Shown in pieces: positions 57,463 to 64,000 of a stretch of DNA of 64,000 bases (position 1 is its first letter; each line of letters starts with the position of its first letter). Position numbers and translations under genes: made by a program. The DNA is from an uncultured Bacteroidales bacterium. Its GTDB lineage: Bacteria > Bacteroidota > Bacteroidia > Bacteroidales > Bacteroidaceae. The stretch lies in contig CADCAG010000006.1 of the NCBI GenBank assembly GCA_902799355.1, forward strand, positions 19,806 through 83,805, read 5' to 3'. The notes beneath the pieces are model-generated. The model searched no databases. It saw only the letters and a program-made list of their open reading frames with translations, and was not told where the DNA came from.

Positions 57463-59040
57463 TTAGTTTGTTTTCAGTCCCATCTGTGCAGCCTTTTCCA
57501 ACAACAGCTGCATCAATGGCTCACGCTCGTTCTCCACCTTATTGTCTAAGACGGCATCCTTGAGATACTGTTTCAGCACACCCACCTCACGAGAGGGCTG
57601 CAGATGGAACATTTCCATAATCTCGTTACCATCGATGACGGGTTGAAGCAGGCGTTTGTAGTCTTTCACCTTCAGATCGGCCAGCTTCTCACGAACCATG
57701 CGGAAGTTCTCCAGGAACATCTTTTTCTTGACCTCGTTCTTCGAGGTGATGTCAGCCTCACAGAGCGTCATCAGGTCGTCGATGTCGTCGCCGGCATCGT
57801 TGAGCAGACGGCGCACGGCAGAGTCGGTGACCTCGCTGTCAGCAATGACCTGTGGTCGCATGTGCAGGTCGACCAGCTTCTGTACGTACTTCATCTCAGC
57901 GCCCATCGGCAATTTCAGGCGACGGAAGATGTTGGGCACCTGCTTGGCACCTATCAAATTGTGGTTATGGAACGTCCAACCAATACCCGGCTCCCATCGC
58001 TTCGACTTGGTCTTACCAATGTCGTGCAACAAAGAAGCCCAGCGGAGCCATAACCTAAAGCCCCCTAAGTTAGGGGGTTGGGGGTCTGAAGAGGCCTTGT
58101 TCAGACCCCTGTCGTCCCCTAACTTAGGGGACATAGATACGTTTTCCAACACCTCCAACGTATGGTAGAAGTTGTTCTTATGCGCCCTACCCTCACGCTT
58201 CTCCACGATGTCAAGAGCAGCAACTTCAGGCAGTATAATCTGCAGCAAGCCAGAGCGTTGCAAGTATTCAAAGCCAATGCTAGGATGTGGCGACATCATG
58301 ATTTTGTTGAGCTCTACCTCGATGCGCTCGCCACTGACAATCTTGATGCGGTCGGCCATGCGACTGAGAGCATCAAACGTCTCCTCTTCTATCTGGAAAT
58401 TCAGCTGGGTGGCAAAACGAATACAACGCATCATGCGCAGCGGGTCGTCAGAGAACGTCACCTCCGGATCCAACGGGGTGGCAATGATGCCGTCCTCCAA
58501 GTCAGCAATGCCGTTGAAGGGGTCCACCAATTCTCCGAAGCGTTTGTTATTCAGACAGATAGCCATTGCATTGATGGTAAAGTCGCGACGATTCTGATCG
58601 TCTTCCAACGTACCATCCTCCACGATGGGCTTACGTGAGTCGTGGCTGTAGCTCTCCTTGCGAGCACCCACGAATTCCACTTCGAGACTCTCCCCCAGCC
58701 CCTCCCTGCAATGGAGGGGAGTTTTTACCTGTGCCGTACCAAAGTTCTTGAATACGCTAAGGTGCGCTTTCTTTCCTAAACGGTTCTTCAGGGCTTTAGC
58801 AACGCTAATGCCCACACTTACCGTACATTCCCCCTCGCCGACCGGAGAGGGGGTTAGGGGGTGAGTCTTACCCACCACAACGACATCGATGTCGTTAGAG
58901 GGCCGCTCCAGGAAGATGTCGCGAACATAGCCGCCCACGACATAGCACTCCACACCCATCTCGTCGGCCACATCACCGATGAGATGGAATATTTCTTGAT
59001 CAAGTATCTTTGCTAATGCCTGGTCTGAATACAGTTTCAT
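57463..59040 (-). CDS. CCA-adding enzyme / poly(A) polymerase family with HD domain, carrying in-frame repeat insertions
   Basis: A 525-residue class II nucleotidyltransferase that would add or repair tRNA 3' ends. It has GGYVRDIFLERPSNDIDVVVVG (metal-binding Asp pair near 45), RRDFTINAMAI, DPLRMMRCIRFA, and an HD domain with LLHDIGKTKSKRW. Three segments are family B-encoded: residues about 57-71 (HPLTPSPVGEGE), 106-117 (TPLHCREGLGES) and 302-327 (SPKLGDDRG..PPNLGGF). Each splits conserved sequence without disrupting the frame, explaining the extra length over the usual ~470. ATG 59040 follows the -7 element (59045-59053) by only 4 nt. Confidence 0.9.
   Translation of the reverse strand: MKLYSDQALAKILDQEIFHLIGDVADEMGVECYVVGGYVRDIFLERPSNDIDVVVVGKTHPLTPSPVGEGECTVSVGISVAKALKNRLGKKAHLSVFKNFGTAQVKTPLHCREGLGESLEVEFVGARKESYSHDSRKPIVEDGTLEDDQNRRDFTINAMAICLNNKRFGELVDPFNGIADLEDGIIATPLDPEVTFSDDPLRMMRCIRFATQLNFQIEEETFDALSRMADRIKIVSGERIEVELNKIMMSPHPSIGFEYLQRSGLLQIILPEVAALDIVEKREGRAHKNNFYHTLEVLENVSMSPKLGDDRGLNKASSDPQPPNLGGFRLWLRWASLLHDIGKTKSKRWEPGIGWTFHNHNLIGAKQVPNIFRRLKLPMGAEMKYVQKLVDLHMRPQVIADSEVTDSAVRRLLNDAGDDIDDLMTLCEADITSKNEVKKKMFLENFRMVREKLADLKVKDYKRLLQPVIDGNEIMEMFHLQPSREVGVLKQYLKDAVLDNKVENEREPLMQLLLEKAAQMGLKTN
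58060..58135. repeat. Family B-type inverted pair in the CCA-adding enzyme gene
   Basis: CCCCCTAA-G-TTAGGGGG (58061-58077) with flank TTGGGGGTCTGA, and CCCCTAA-C-TTAGGGG (58116-58130) preceded by TCAGACCCC. Together they insert about 25 residues just before the HD motif. Confidence 0.85.
58688..58722. repeat. Family B element in the CCA-adding enzyme gene
   Basis: CTCCCCCAG then CCCCTCCCTGCAATGGAGGGG. It encodes TPLHCREGLGES, almost the same peptide as TPLHTGRGLGVG in the TolC-like protein. Confidence 0.85.
58827..58868. repeat. Family B element in the CCA-adding enzyme gene (N-terminal copy)
   Basis: TCCCCCTCGCC..GGAGAGGGGG then TTAGGGGGTGAGTC. Inverted relative to 58688-58722. It encodes THPLTPSPVGEGE between the catalytic DIDVVVVG strand and the next conserved block. 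Confidence 0.85.
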
Positions 59041-59044
59041 GGGT

Positions 59045-59053
59045 GCAAAGGTA
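59045..59053 (-). promoter_or_regulatory. -7 promoter element of the CCA-adding enzyme gene
   Basis: The reverse complement reads TACCTTTGC, 4 nt before the ATG at 59040. The transcript is predicted to be leaderless. Confidence 0.65.
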
Positions 59054-59115
59054 CGAATATTTATGCAAACAAACAAATTATGAAAATTAAATTTTGTAAT
59101 TTGCATACTTATTAG

Positions 59116-59124
59116 TACCTTTGC
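59116..59124 (+). promoter_or_regulatory. -7 promoter element of the small lipoprotein gene
   Basis: TACCTTTGC, 8 nt before the ATG at 59133. It forms a GCAAAGGTAC..GTACCTTTGC inverted pair with the divergent promoter at 59045. Confidence 0.6.
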
Positions 59125-59132
59125 AGCCGCAA

Positions 59133-59417
59133 ATGAAGAAATATGTAGTCATATTGGTAGTAGCGGCAGGACTCATGGCCTGTGGTCATGGTCGCCAGAA
59201 AGAGGTGGAACGGTTCAGGATGAAGGTGCGTTCGCAGTTTCTGGAGGAGAAGCTGGCGGAAGCCCAGCAGGAGCTGGCACGCACGGACAGCATCATGCAG
59301 CAGCGAGGCAGTGATGTGGACGCTACGCCAGGCTACCAAGACTCGCTAGAAATGGCTGCCGACGTACAGGGTGCCCAGATACGCTACATCCACAAGAAGC
59401 AGAAAGAGATACAATAA
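59133..59417 (+). CDS. Small hypothetical lipoprotein
   Basis: A 94-residue protein with signal peptide and lipobox (VVAAGLMACGHG, Cys near residue 17). The remainder is a charged helix, probably a coiled coil (EVERFRMKVRSQFLEEKLAEAQQEL, then ARTDSIMQQRG). The function is unknown. It lies at the head of the plus-strand block; the following DUF1599 gene has its own promoter, so it may be independent. Confidence 0.7.
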   Translation: MKKYVVILVVAAGLMACGHGRQKEVERFRMKVRSQFLEEKLAEAQQELARTDSIMQQRGSDVDATPGYQDSLEMAADVQGAQIRYIHKKQKEIQ

Positions 59418-59441
59418 TTTGGTGGTTTCAACGGAAATTTG

Positions 59442-59450
59442 TAATTTTGC
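59442..59450 (+). promoter_or_regulatory. -7 promoter element of the DUF1599 gene
   Basis: TAATTTTGC, 8 nt before the ATG at 59459. Confidence 0.6.
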
Positions 59451-59458
59451 ACCGAATT

Positions 59459-60007
59459 ATGGCTAATAACGAAGCAAAGACAAACGAAGAGTTCGAACAG
59501 ACGCTGACGGAATGCCGCACGCTGTTCGAGAAGAAGCTCCATGACTATGGTGCTTCATGGCGCATCCTGCGTCCACAGTCACTGACCGACCAGTTGTTCA
59601 TCAAGGCTAAGCGCATCCGCTCGTTGGAAATCAAGAAGGAGTCGCTGGTAGGCGAAGGCATCCGTCCGGAGTTCATCGCCCTGATAAACTATGGTATCGT
59701 AGGACTGATACAGCTCTCCCACGGTTTCAGCGACACTGTCGACATGGACAACGACGCAGCGATGGTGCTCTACGACAAATATGCCAAGGAAGCGCTGGAG
59801 CTGATGAAGCGCAAGAACCACGACTATGACGAGGCGTGGCGCGGCATGCGGGTCAGCTCGTACACCGACTTCATCCTGACCAAGATAGAACGCATCAAGG
59901 AGATAGAGAACCTGGGTGGCGAGACGCTGGTCAGCGAAGGCATCGACGCCAACTACATGGACATCATCAACTACGCCGTGTTTGGAGCGATAAAGCTTAG
60001 GAGTTAA
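59459..60007 (+). CDS. DUF1599 domain protein
   Basis: A 182-residue cytosolic protein made of two tandem copies of the DUF1599 unit. Copy 1 is LFEKKLHDYGASWRILRPQSLTDQLFIKAKRI, copy 2 LMKRKNHDYDEAWRGMRVSSYTDFILTKIERI; each is followed by an EGIxxxxxxIINY motif. The fold may be related to MazG-like helical nucleotide hydrolases; the activity is unknown. It is the first of the conserved DUF1599-DoxX-tpiA-SPOR-folE run, and the gap to the DoxX gene is filled by GGAGTTAAAG repeats. Confidence 0.85.
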   Translation: MANNEAKTNEEFEQTLTECRTLFEKKLHDYGASWRILRPQSLTDQLFIKAKRIRSLEIKKESLVGEGIRPEFIALINYGIVGLIQLSHGFSDTVDMDNDAAMVLYDKYAKEALELMKRKNHDYDEAWRGMRVSSYTDFILTKIERIKEIENLGGETLVSEGIDANYMDIINYAVFGAIKLRS

Positions 60008-60036
60008 GGGAGTTAAAGGAGTTAAGGGAGTTAAAG
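60001..60036. repeat. GGAGTTAA(A/G)G tandem repeat before the DoxX-like gene
   Basis: Four 9-nt units (GAGTTAAGG / GAGTTAAAG) from the end of the DUF1599 gene to 7 nt before the ATG at 60043. They provide several overlapping Shine-Dalgarno-like GGAG sites. Confidence 0.75.
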
Positions 60037-60042
60037 AAGAAG

Positions 60043-61299
60043 ATGAGGACGGTTGTGGTCAACATAGCGCGATTGGTGCTGGCGGTAGTCCTGGTATTCT
60101 CAGGATTCGTCAAGGCCGTCGACCCGATGGGCACGCAATACAAGCTGACCGACTACCTCACAGCACTGCATCTGCAGATGCTGACACCCGACTTCCTGAC
60201 ACTGGGAGCTGCCGTCATACTGTCAGCCGTAGAGTTCGGCATAGGTATTTGCCTGCTCTTTGGCATCCGCAAGACGCTGTCGACCAATCTGGCCATGCTG
60301 ATGATGGTAGTCATGACGCCGCTGACGCTGTGGATAGCGTTGACGGATCCTGTCAGCGACTGCGGCTGCTTTGGCGACGCCATCGTGCTCACCAACTGGC
60401 AGTCCTTCGGCAAGAACGTCGTGCTGTTGCTCTTGGCAGGCATCCTCTGGAAATGGCCTCACGACATCGTACGCTTCATCTCGACGTCGAGCCAGTGGAT
60501 AGCCACCAACTATTCGGCGGTATTCATCATTGCCGTATCAGGATGGTCGCTCTACGACCTACCCTATCTGGACTTCCGACCCTACCACATCGGTACCGAC
60601 CTGAGAGCGGGCTGGCAAGAGATGATGGACGGCAAGGAGTCGCCATACGCGGAATTCTTCATCCAGCGCGTAGAAGACGGCGAGGACATCACCGACTCGC
60701 TGCTCAACAGCAAGGGCTACCTCTTCCTGCTCGTAGCGCCACACATGGAGAAGGCCGACGACAGCCAGCTGGACCTCATCAACCAGATGTATGAATATGC
60801 AGAAGACAATGAATATCCATTCTATGCATTGACAGCCAGCGGGGTGAGAGGCATCGAGCGCTGGCGTGACATGACGGGAGCGGAATATCCCTTCTGTCAG
60901 ACGGACGAGACGACGCTGAAAACCGTTATCCGCAGCAATCCAGGACTGCTGTTGCTGAAAGACGGTGTCATCATCCGCAAGTGGAGCCACAACAACCTGC
61001 CAGACGAATACGACCTGACAGACCGTCTGGACAAGCTGGAGATTGGCAAGCTGCCCAAGGACACGATAGCTGAAAAGATACTGATCATCGTCCTGTGGTA
61101 CATTCTGCCGCTGCTGCTGCTCACCATTGCCGACCGCCTGTGGGCATGGACCAAGTGGCTCAAGAGAAAAGAACAGTCTAACAAGATATATCAACTTTTT
61201 AAACAGAAAACAGAACATGAGAAAGAAAATCGTAGCAGGCAACTGGAAGATGAACCTGAACCTGCAAGAGGGAGTGGCTTTGGCCAAGGAACTGAATGA
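60043..61299 (+). CDS. DoxX-like membrane protein (BT_3928 family type)
   Basis: A 418-residue membrane protein. The N-terminal 150 residues are a DoxX-type four-helix domain ([49 protein letters not shown] with a conserved CGCFGD). A periplasmic thioredoxin-like part follows ([39 protein letters not shown]) and one C-terminal helix ([16 protein letters not shown]). It is probably involved in envelope redox or quinone chemistry. The last 27 codons overlap the start of tpiA by 83 bp in another frame, an unusually long overlap. The same gene order is known from Bacteroides. Confidence 0.85.
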   Translation: MRTVVVNIARLVLAVVLVFSGFVKAVDPMGTQYKLTDYLTALHLQMLTPDFLTLGAAVILSAVEFGIGICLLFGIRKTLSTNLAMLMMVVMTPLTLWIALTDPVSDCGCFGDAIVLTNWQSFGKNVVLLLLAGILWKWPHDIVRFISTSSQWIATNYSAVFIIAVSGWSLYDLPYLDFRPYHIGTDLRAGWQEMMDGKESPYAEFFIQRVEDGEDITDSLLNSKGYLFLLVAPHMEKADDSQLDLINQMYEYAEDNEYPFYALTASGVRGIERWRDMTGAEYPFCQTDETTLKTVIRSNPGLLLLKDGVIIRKWSHNNLPDEYDLTDRLDKLEIGKLPKDTIAEKILIIVLWYILPLLLLTIADRLWAWTKWLKRKEQSNKIYQLFKQKTEHEKENRSRQLEDEPEPARGSGFGQGTE

Positions 61300-61977
61300 G
61301 GCTCTCGCAGCCGACAAACCCAACTGTGACGTTGTCATCTGCACACCGTTCATCCACCTGGCATCTGTTGCCAAGGAGCTGAACCAGGACATCATCGGTC
61401 TGGGTGCTGAGAACTGCGCAGACAAGGAGAAGGGTGCTTTCACTGGTGAGGTAAGCGCTGAGATGGTAAAGAGCACTGGTGCTCAGTACGTTATTCTGGG
61501 TCACTCAGAGCGTCGTGAGTACTACAAGGAGACTCCTGAGATCCTGAAGGAGAAGGTGCTGCTGGCTCTGAAGAACGGTCTGAAAGTGATCTTCTGCATC
61601 GGTGAGTCACTGGCTGAGCGTGAGGCTAACAAGCAGAACGAGGTCGTAAAGGCTGAGCTCGAGGGTTCTGTCTTCAACCTCTCTGAGGAGGACTTCCGCA
61701 AGATCATCATCGCCTACGAGCCCATCTGGGCCATCGGTACGGCAAGACCGCTACCGCTGAGCAGGCTGAGGAGATTCACGCCTACATCCGTTCTATCGTT
61801 GCTGAGAAGTATGGTCAGGCTGTTGCTGAGGACACCAGCATTCTGTATGGTGGTTCTTGCAAGGCTTCTAACGCTCCTGAGTTGTTCGCCAAGGTTGACA
61901 TCGACGGTGGCCTCATCGGCGGTGCTTCACTGAAGTGCGCAGACTTCAAGGGTATCATCGACGCTTGGAAGAAGTAA
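61217..61977 (+). pseudogene. tpiA: Triosephosphate isomerase, frameshifted in this sequence
   Basis: The glycolytic enzyme interconverting DHAP and GAP. Residues 1-174 are normal: GNWKMN (Lys), ILGHSERR (His) and [13 protein letters not shown] with the catalytic Glu. One base is missing at 61741-61743: GGTACGGC where GGTACGGGC is expected. After it the frame shifts and stops at 61933. The original frame continues in the other register ([49 protein letters not shown]) to a TAA at 61975. With the base restored the protein is 253 residues, the family length. No other tpiA is in view and the gene is normally needed, so a sequence error is the simplest explanation; a real mutation or programmed shift is not excluded. 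Confidence 0.9.
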
Positions 61978-62571
61978 ATGAAACAATTCATCCAGATATT
62001 AGTACTGTGTATCGGCATCCCCATGGGTGCCGGTGCACAGACTTTTACCCAGCGCCTGCAGAAACCAGTAGCAGGACAGGGTTCGGTAACCATTCACCAG
62101 AGTGACTCTATCGACATGCTGGTCAACACCACCGTGCTGACACCTAAGAGCACCACGACAACCACCAAGACCACTAGTACCTCTAGTTCATCTAGTCATT
62201 CTAGTGCATCTAGTGTTTCTAGTGCTTCAAGTAAGTCTACCACCACCCCACTCGTAGCAGAGACGCCAGACACCACAGCCACCTCTACCCAGAAGATACT
62301 GCGTGGCCAGAAGGTGATGGGCTATCGCGTGCAGGCCTTTGCGGGTGGCAACTCACGTAAGGACCGTCAGCAGGCTGAGCAGGTGCGCAACAACATCAAG
62401 AGCCACTACCCCAACGTACCCGTGTACGTACATTTCTATTCTCCACGTTGGATATGCCGCGTCGGCAACTACCGCACCTATGAGGAAGCTCACCAGATGC
62501 TGGTCAGCCTGCGCGCCCTAGGCTTCGAACAAGCCACCATCGTGAAGGGAAAAATCACGGTAGCATACTAA
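61978..62571 (+). CDS. SPOR domain protein with Ser/Thr-rich linker
   Basis: A 197-residue exported protein ([21 protein letters not shown]). A low-complexity Ser/Thr linker lies at about residues 60-90, encoded by 9-bp TCTAGTnnn repeats. A C-terminal SPOR domain from about 118 has [48 protein letters not shown] and [16 protein letters not shown] domains bind denuded septal peptidoglycan. The ATG directly follows the tpiA stop, and the stop overlaps the folE ATG by one base. Confidence 0.88.
   Translation: MKQFIQILVLCIGIPMGAGAQTFTQRLQKPVAGQGSVTIHQSDSIDMLVNTTVLTPKSTTTTTKTTSTSSSSSHSSASSVSSASSKSTTTPLVAETPDTTATSTQKILRGQKVMGYRVQAFAGGNSRKDRQQAEQVRNNIKSHYPNVPVYVHFYSPRWICRVGNYRTYEEAHQMLVSLRALGFEQATIVKGKITVAY
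62174..62232. repeat. TCTAGTnnn 9-bp tandem repeat in the SPOR gene
   Basis: About six copies of a 9-bp unit with TCTAGT at the start (CTAGTACCT, CTAGTTCAT, CTAGTCATT, CTAGTGCAT, CTAGTGTTT, CTAGTGCTT). They encode Ser-rich linker residues. The normally rare tetranucleotide CTAG occurs about seven times in 60 bp. Confidence 0.8.
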
Positions 62572-63155
62572 TGTATCCAGAAAACGAAATATTCAGAGAG
62601 GGACTCGACACACTGGCCGAGCACTACAAGGAAATCCTGACACTGTTGGGTGAAGACCCCGAGCGTGAGGGCTTACAGAAGACCCCCATGCGCGTGGCCA
62701 AAGCCATGCAGGTGCTGACACGCGGCTACGAGATGGACGCCCATCAGGTGTTGCGCGACGCCCTCTTCAAGGAAGACTACTCGCAGATGGTCATCGTCAA
62801 GGACATCGACTTCTTCTCCCTCTGCGAACACCACATGCTGCCCTTCTATGGCAAGGTGCATGTGGCCTATATCCCCAACGGCTACATCACCGGACTGTCC
62901 AAGATAGCCCGCGTAGTCGACATCTTCAGTCACCGCCTGCAAGTACAGGAGCGCATGACGCTGCAAATCAAGGAGTGCATCGAGCAGACCCTCCACCCGC
63001 TGGGTGTGATGGTCGTCGTCGAGGCTCGCCACATGTGCATGCAGATGCGTGGTGTGGAGAAGCAGAACAGCATCACCACCACTAGCGACTTCAGCGGTGC
63101 CTTCAACCAAGCAAAGACCCGTCAGGAGTTTATGAACCTCATCAATAACCGATAA
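62571..63155 (+). CDS. folE: GTP cyclohydrolase I
   Basis: A 194-residue enzyme converting GTP to dihydroneopterin triphosphate, the entry step of folate synthesis. The zinc ligands and active-site motifs are clear: [50 protein letters not shown] (Cys and His), [22 protein letters not shown] and [20 protein letters not shown] (Cys). The length is normal. It overlaps the SPOR gene stop by one base (TAATG), so they are translationally coupled. A folK for a later step of the pathway lies at 43766-44179. Confidence 0.95.
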   Translation: MYPENEIFREGLDTLAEHYKEILTLLGEDPEREGLQKTPMRVAKAMQVLTRGYEMDAHQVLRDALFKEDYSQMVIVKDIDFFSLCEHHMLPFYGKVHVAYIPNGYITGLSKIARVVDIFSHRLQVQERMTLQIKECIEQTLHPLGVMVVVEARHMCMQMRGVEKQNSITTTSDFSGAFNQAKTRQEFMNLINNR

Positions 63156-63179
63156 AACAAACCTATAAATAATACTATT

Positions 63180-63761
63180 ATGGACCAATTTCACAGTGAC
63201 TCGTACAAGAAGAAAAGCCTGTTGCAAGAGTTCTTTGGCAGCTGCTTAGGCAGATTAGTCATACTCTTATTCGTACTCTTGTTCCTTTACATCTTCGCAT
63301 TGATAACCATACCCTCCAAGAAGATGATGCTGGAGGAGACGGTTGACAACATCCACGAATGTCTGCAGGAGAACGACAGCATCAAGGCTGACGAGATAGA
63401 CGAAATCATCAACAACATCTCGCGTACCATCAACGTGGCAGATACCACGCTGACCAATCCCGAGCTGTTCAAGGCCTTCCTGAAATACAACCGTCTGGCA
63501 GTGTACAAGCACTCTGGCTTCCAGACCGTCCACGTCTTCAACGGACTCTATCCACAGGGCCGCCGCATCAGCATCGGCGTCTTCCAGACCGTCATCTCCA
63601 CCCTCAGCTACGAGGACCTGGTGCTGTCTACCGGAGCAATACGCGGCGACTACAACAAGAAGCTCACCGCACCCGTGATGGAGGAAGTTCCCGACAGCGA
63701 GTATATGGGGTCTACCCTGAACGTCGAGCCCTACCACTTCGAGGGTGACGAAAACAACTAA
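63180..63761 (+). CDS. Hypothetical membrane-anchored protein
   Basis: A 193-residue protein with a single N-terminal membrane helix (LVILLFVLLFLYIFALITI, ~26-44) and an extracytoplasmic domain. That domain starts with an acidic helix (MMLEETVDNIHECLQEND) and continues with NGLYPQGRRISIGVFQTVIST and VEPYHFEGDEN. The family was not recognised with certainty. It lies 24 bp after folE and is probably the last gene of the same transcript. The stop is followed directly by the repeat block at 63770, and no terminator was recognised unless the palindrome at 63793 acts as one. Confidence 0.65.
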   Translation: MDQFHSDSYKKKSLLQEFFGSCLGRLVILLFVLLFLYIFALITIPSKKMMLEETVDNIHECLQENDSIKADEIDEIINNISRTINVADTTLTNPELFKAFLKYNRLAVYKHSGFQTVHVFNGLYPQGRRISIGVFQTVISTLSYEDLVLSTGAIRGDYNKKLTAPVMEEVPDSEYMGSTLNVEPYHFEGDENN

Positions 63762-63769
63762 TCGCTAAT

Positions 63770-63895
63770 ACAGCTAATACAGACACGAGAACAGCTAAGC
63801 CAGCTCTGGCTTAGCTGTTCCTGCGTATGGCTACAGCTATCTCGCACACAGGTACAGCTATCTCATGACTGGGTACAGCTATTTCGTGAGTTGCG
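63770..63895. repeat. AGCTGTA/AGCCAGC repeat block, copy 2
   Basis: A 14-bp stem palindrome (AACAGCTAAGCCAG / CTGGCTTAGCTGTT, about 63791-63820), then three units of about 22 bp built on GGTACAGCTATCTCG (GGCTACAGCTATCTCG, GGTACAGCTATCTCA, GGTACAGCTATTTCG). It is the inverted counterpart of the block at 20097-20219. Confidence 0.75.
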
Positions 63896-63969
63896 GAATT
63901 TATTTTTGCGTTAATTGGTCTAAAAAATCAGGAAAATGCATAATTTCGGAGATTCCCCACAAATCTCTC

Positions 63970-63996
63970 GGAATGCCGATGTACAAAGGGATTGAG
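63970..63996 (+). repeat. GGAATGCCGATG motif shared with 19831-19857
   Basis: GGAATGCCGATG is followed by nAAAGGGA and GAGAG in both places. One frame would read GMPMxKGxER in both copies, but no gene context was found. The window ends here. Confidence 0.55.
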
Positions 63997-64000
63997 AGGT

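Noticed and set aside
61217-61977. Programmed ribosomal frameshift in tpiA
   Set aside because: No slippery heptamer or downstream stimulatory structure was recognised at 61741, and the enzyme is not known to use frameshifting. A missing G in a G run is simpler.

Overview
The window looks like a chromosomal segment of a Bacteroidales bacterium, most likely Prevotella or a close relative. The reasons are the many promoters of the TAnnTTTGC (-7) type, type V (Mfa/Fim-like) fimbrillin lipoproteins, DUF3575, DUF5119, DUF3098 and DUF1599 proteins, a fused MurF-alanine racemase, and the blocks ftsX-DUF3098-uppP-truB-queA-folK and DUF1599-DoxX-tpiA-SPOR-folE. No tRNA, rRNA or CRISPR array was seen.

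Layout. 0.07-4.9 kb: a nitroreductase, then two related TPR proteins on either side of a REP-associated (HUH) transposase gene. 4.9-28.2 kb: cell-surface genes on the minus strand. These are an OmpA/TPR/beta-barrel operon (3.3-10.4 kb) and two type V pilus-like clusters (10.5-19.1 kb and 20.2-28.2 kb). Each cluster has a DUF3575 protein, an anchor-like lipoprotein and several Mfa-like subunits. A 1.1 kb non-coding, palindrome-rich gap separates the clusters. 28.4-38.0 kb: a six-gene minus-strand operon made of CHASE2 membrane sensor, SEL1-caspase, DUF4384, GSCFA, MurF-Alr and MFS transporter. 38.2-43.7 kb: YfhO, MTA/SAH nucleosidase, TypA and RpsO, with palindromic divergent promoters. 43.8-48.1 kb: folK, queA, truB, uppP, DUF3098 and ftsX. 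48.2-57.3 kb: radical SAM protein, C11 protease lipoprotein, LpxA and an RND efflux pump (TolC, AcrB and AcrA types). 57.5-63.8 kb: CCA-adding/HD enzyme, small lipoprotein, DUF1599, DoxX-like, tpiA (frameshifted in this sequence), SPOR, folE and a membrane protein. The last 240 bp is repeat DNA.

The most striking signal is not a gene. At least two families of short palindromic elements sit inside housekeeping genes without breaking the reading frame. Family A is a hairpin plus an RCCGCTGGAG-like flank. It occurs in murF-alr (3-4 copies), the GSCFA gene (2), the caspase gene (2 blocks), yfhO (1), and as an inverted pair inside the transposase gene itself. One intergenic copy lies at 821-849. 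Family B, with CCCCTCC..GGAGGGG or CCCCTAA..TTAGGGG cores, occurs in the CCA-adding enzyme gene (3 sites) and in the signal-peptide region of the TolC-like gene. The layout resembles REP/RAYT mobilisation combined with Rickettsia-type in-frame palindromic elements that create new peptide segments. The link between transposase and repeats is inferred.

Start codons were mostly chosen from the first ATG downstream of the -7 element or overlapping the upstream stop codon. Several genes appear to be leaderless or nearly so.
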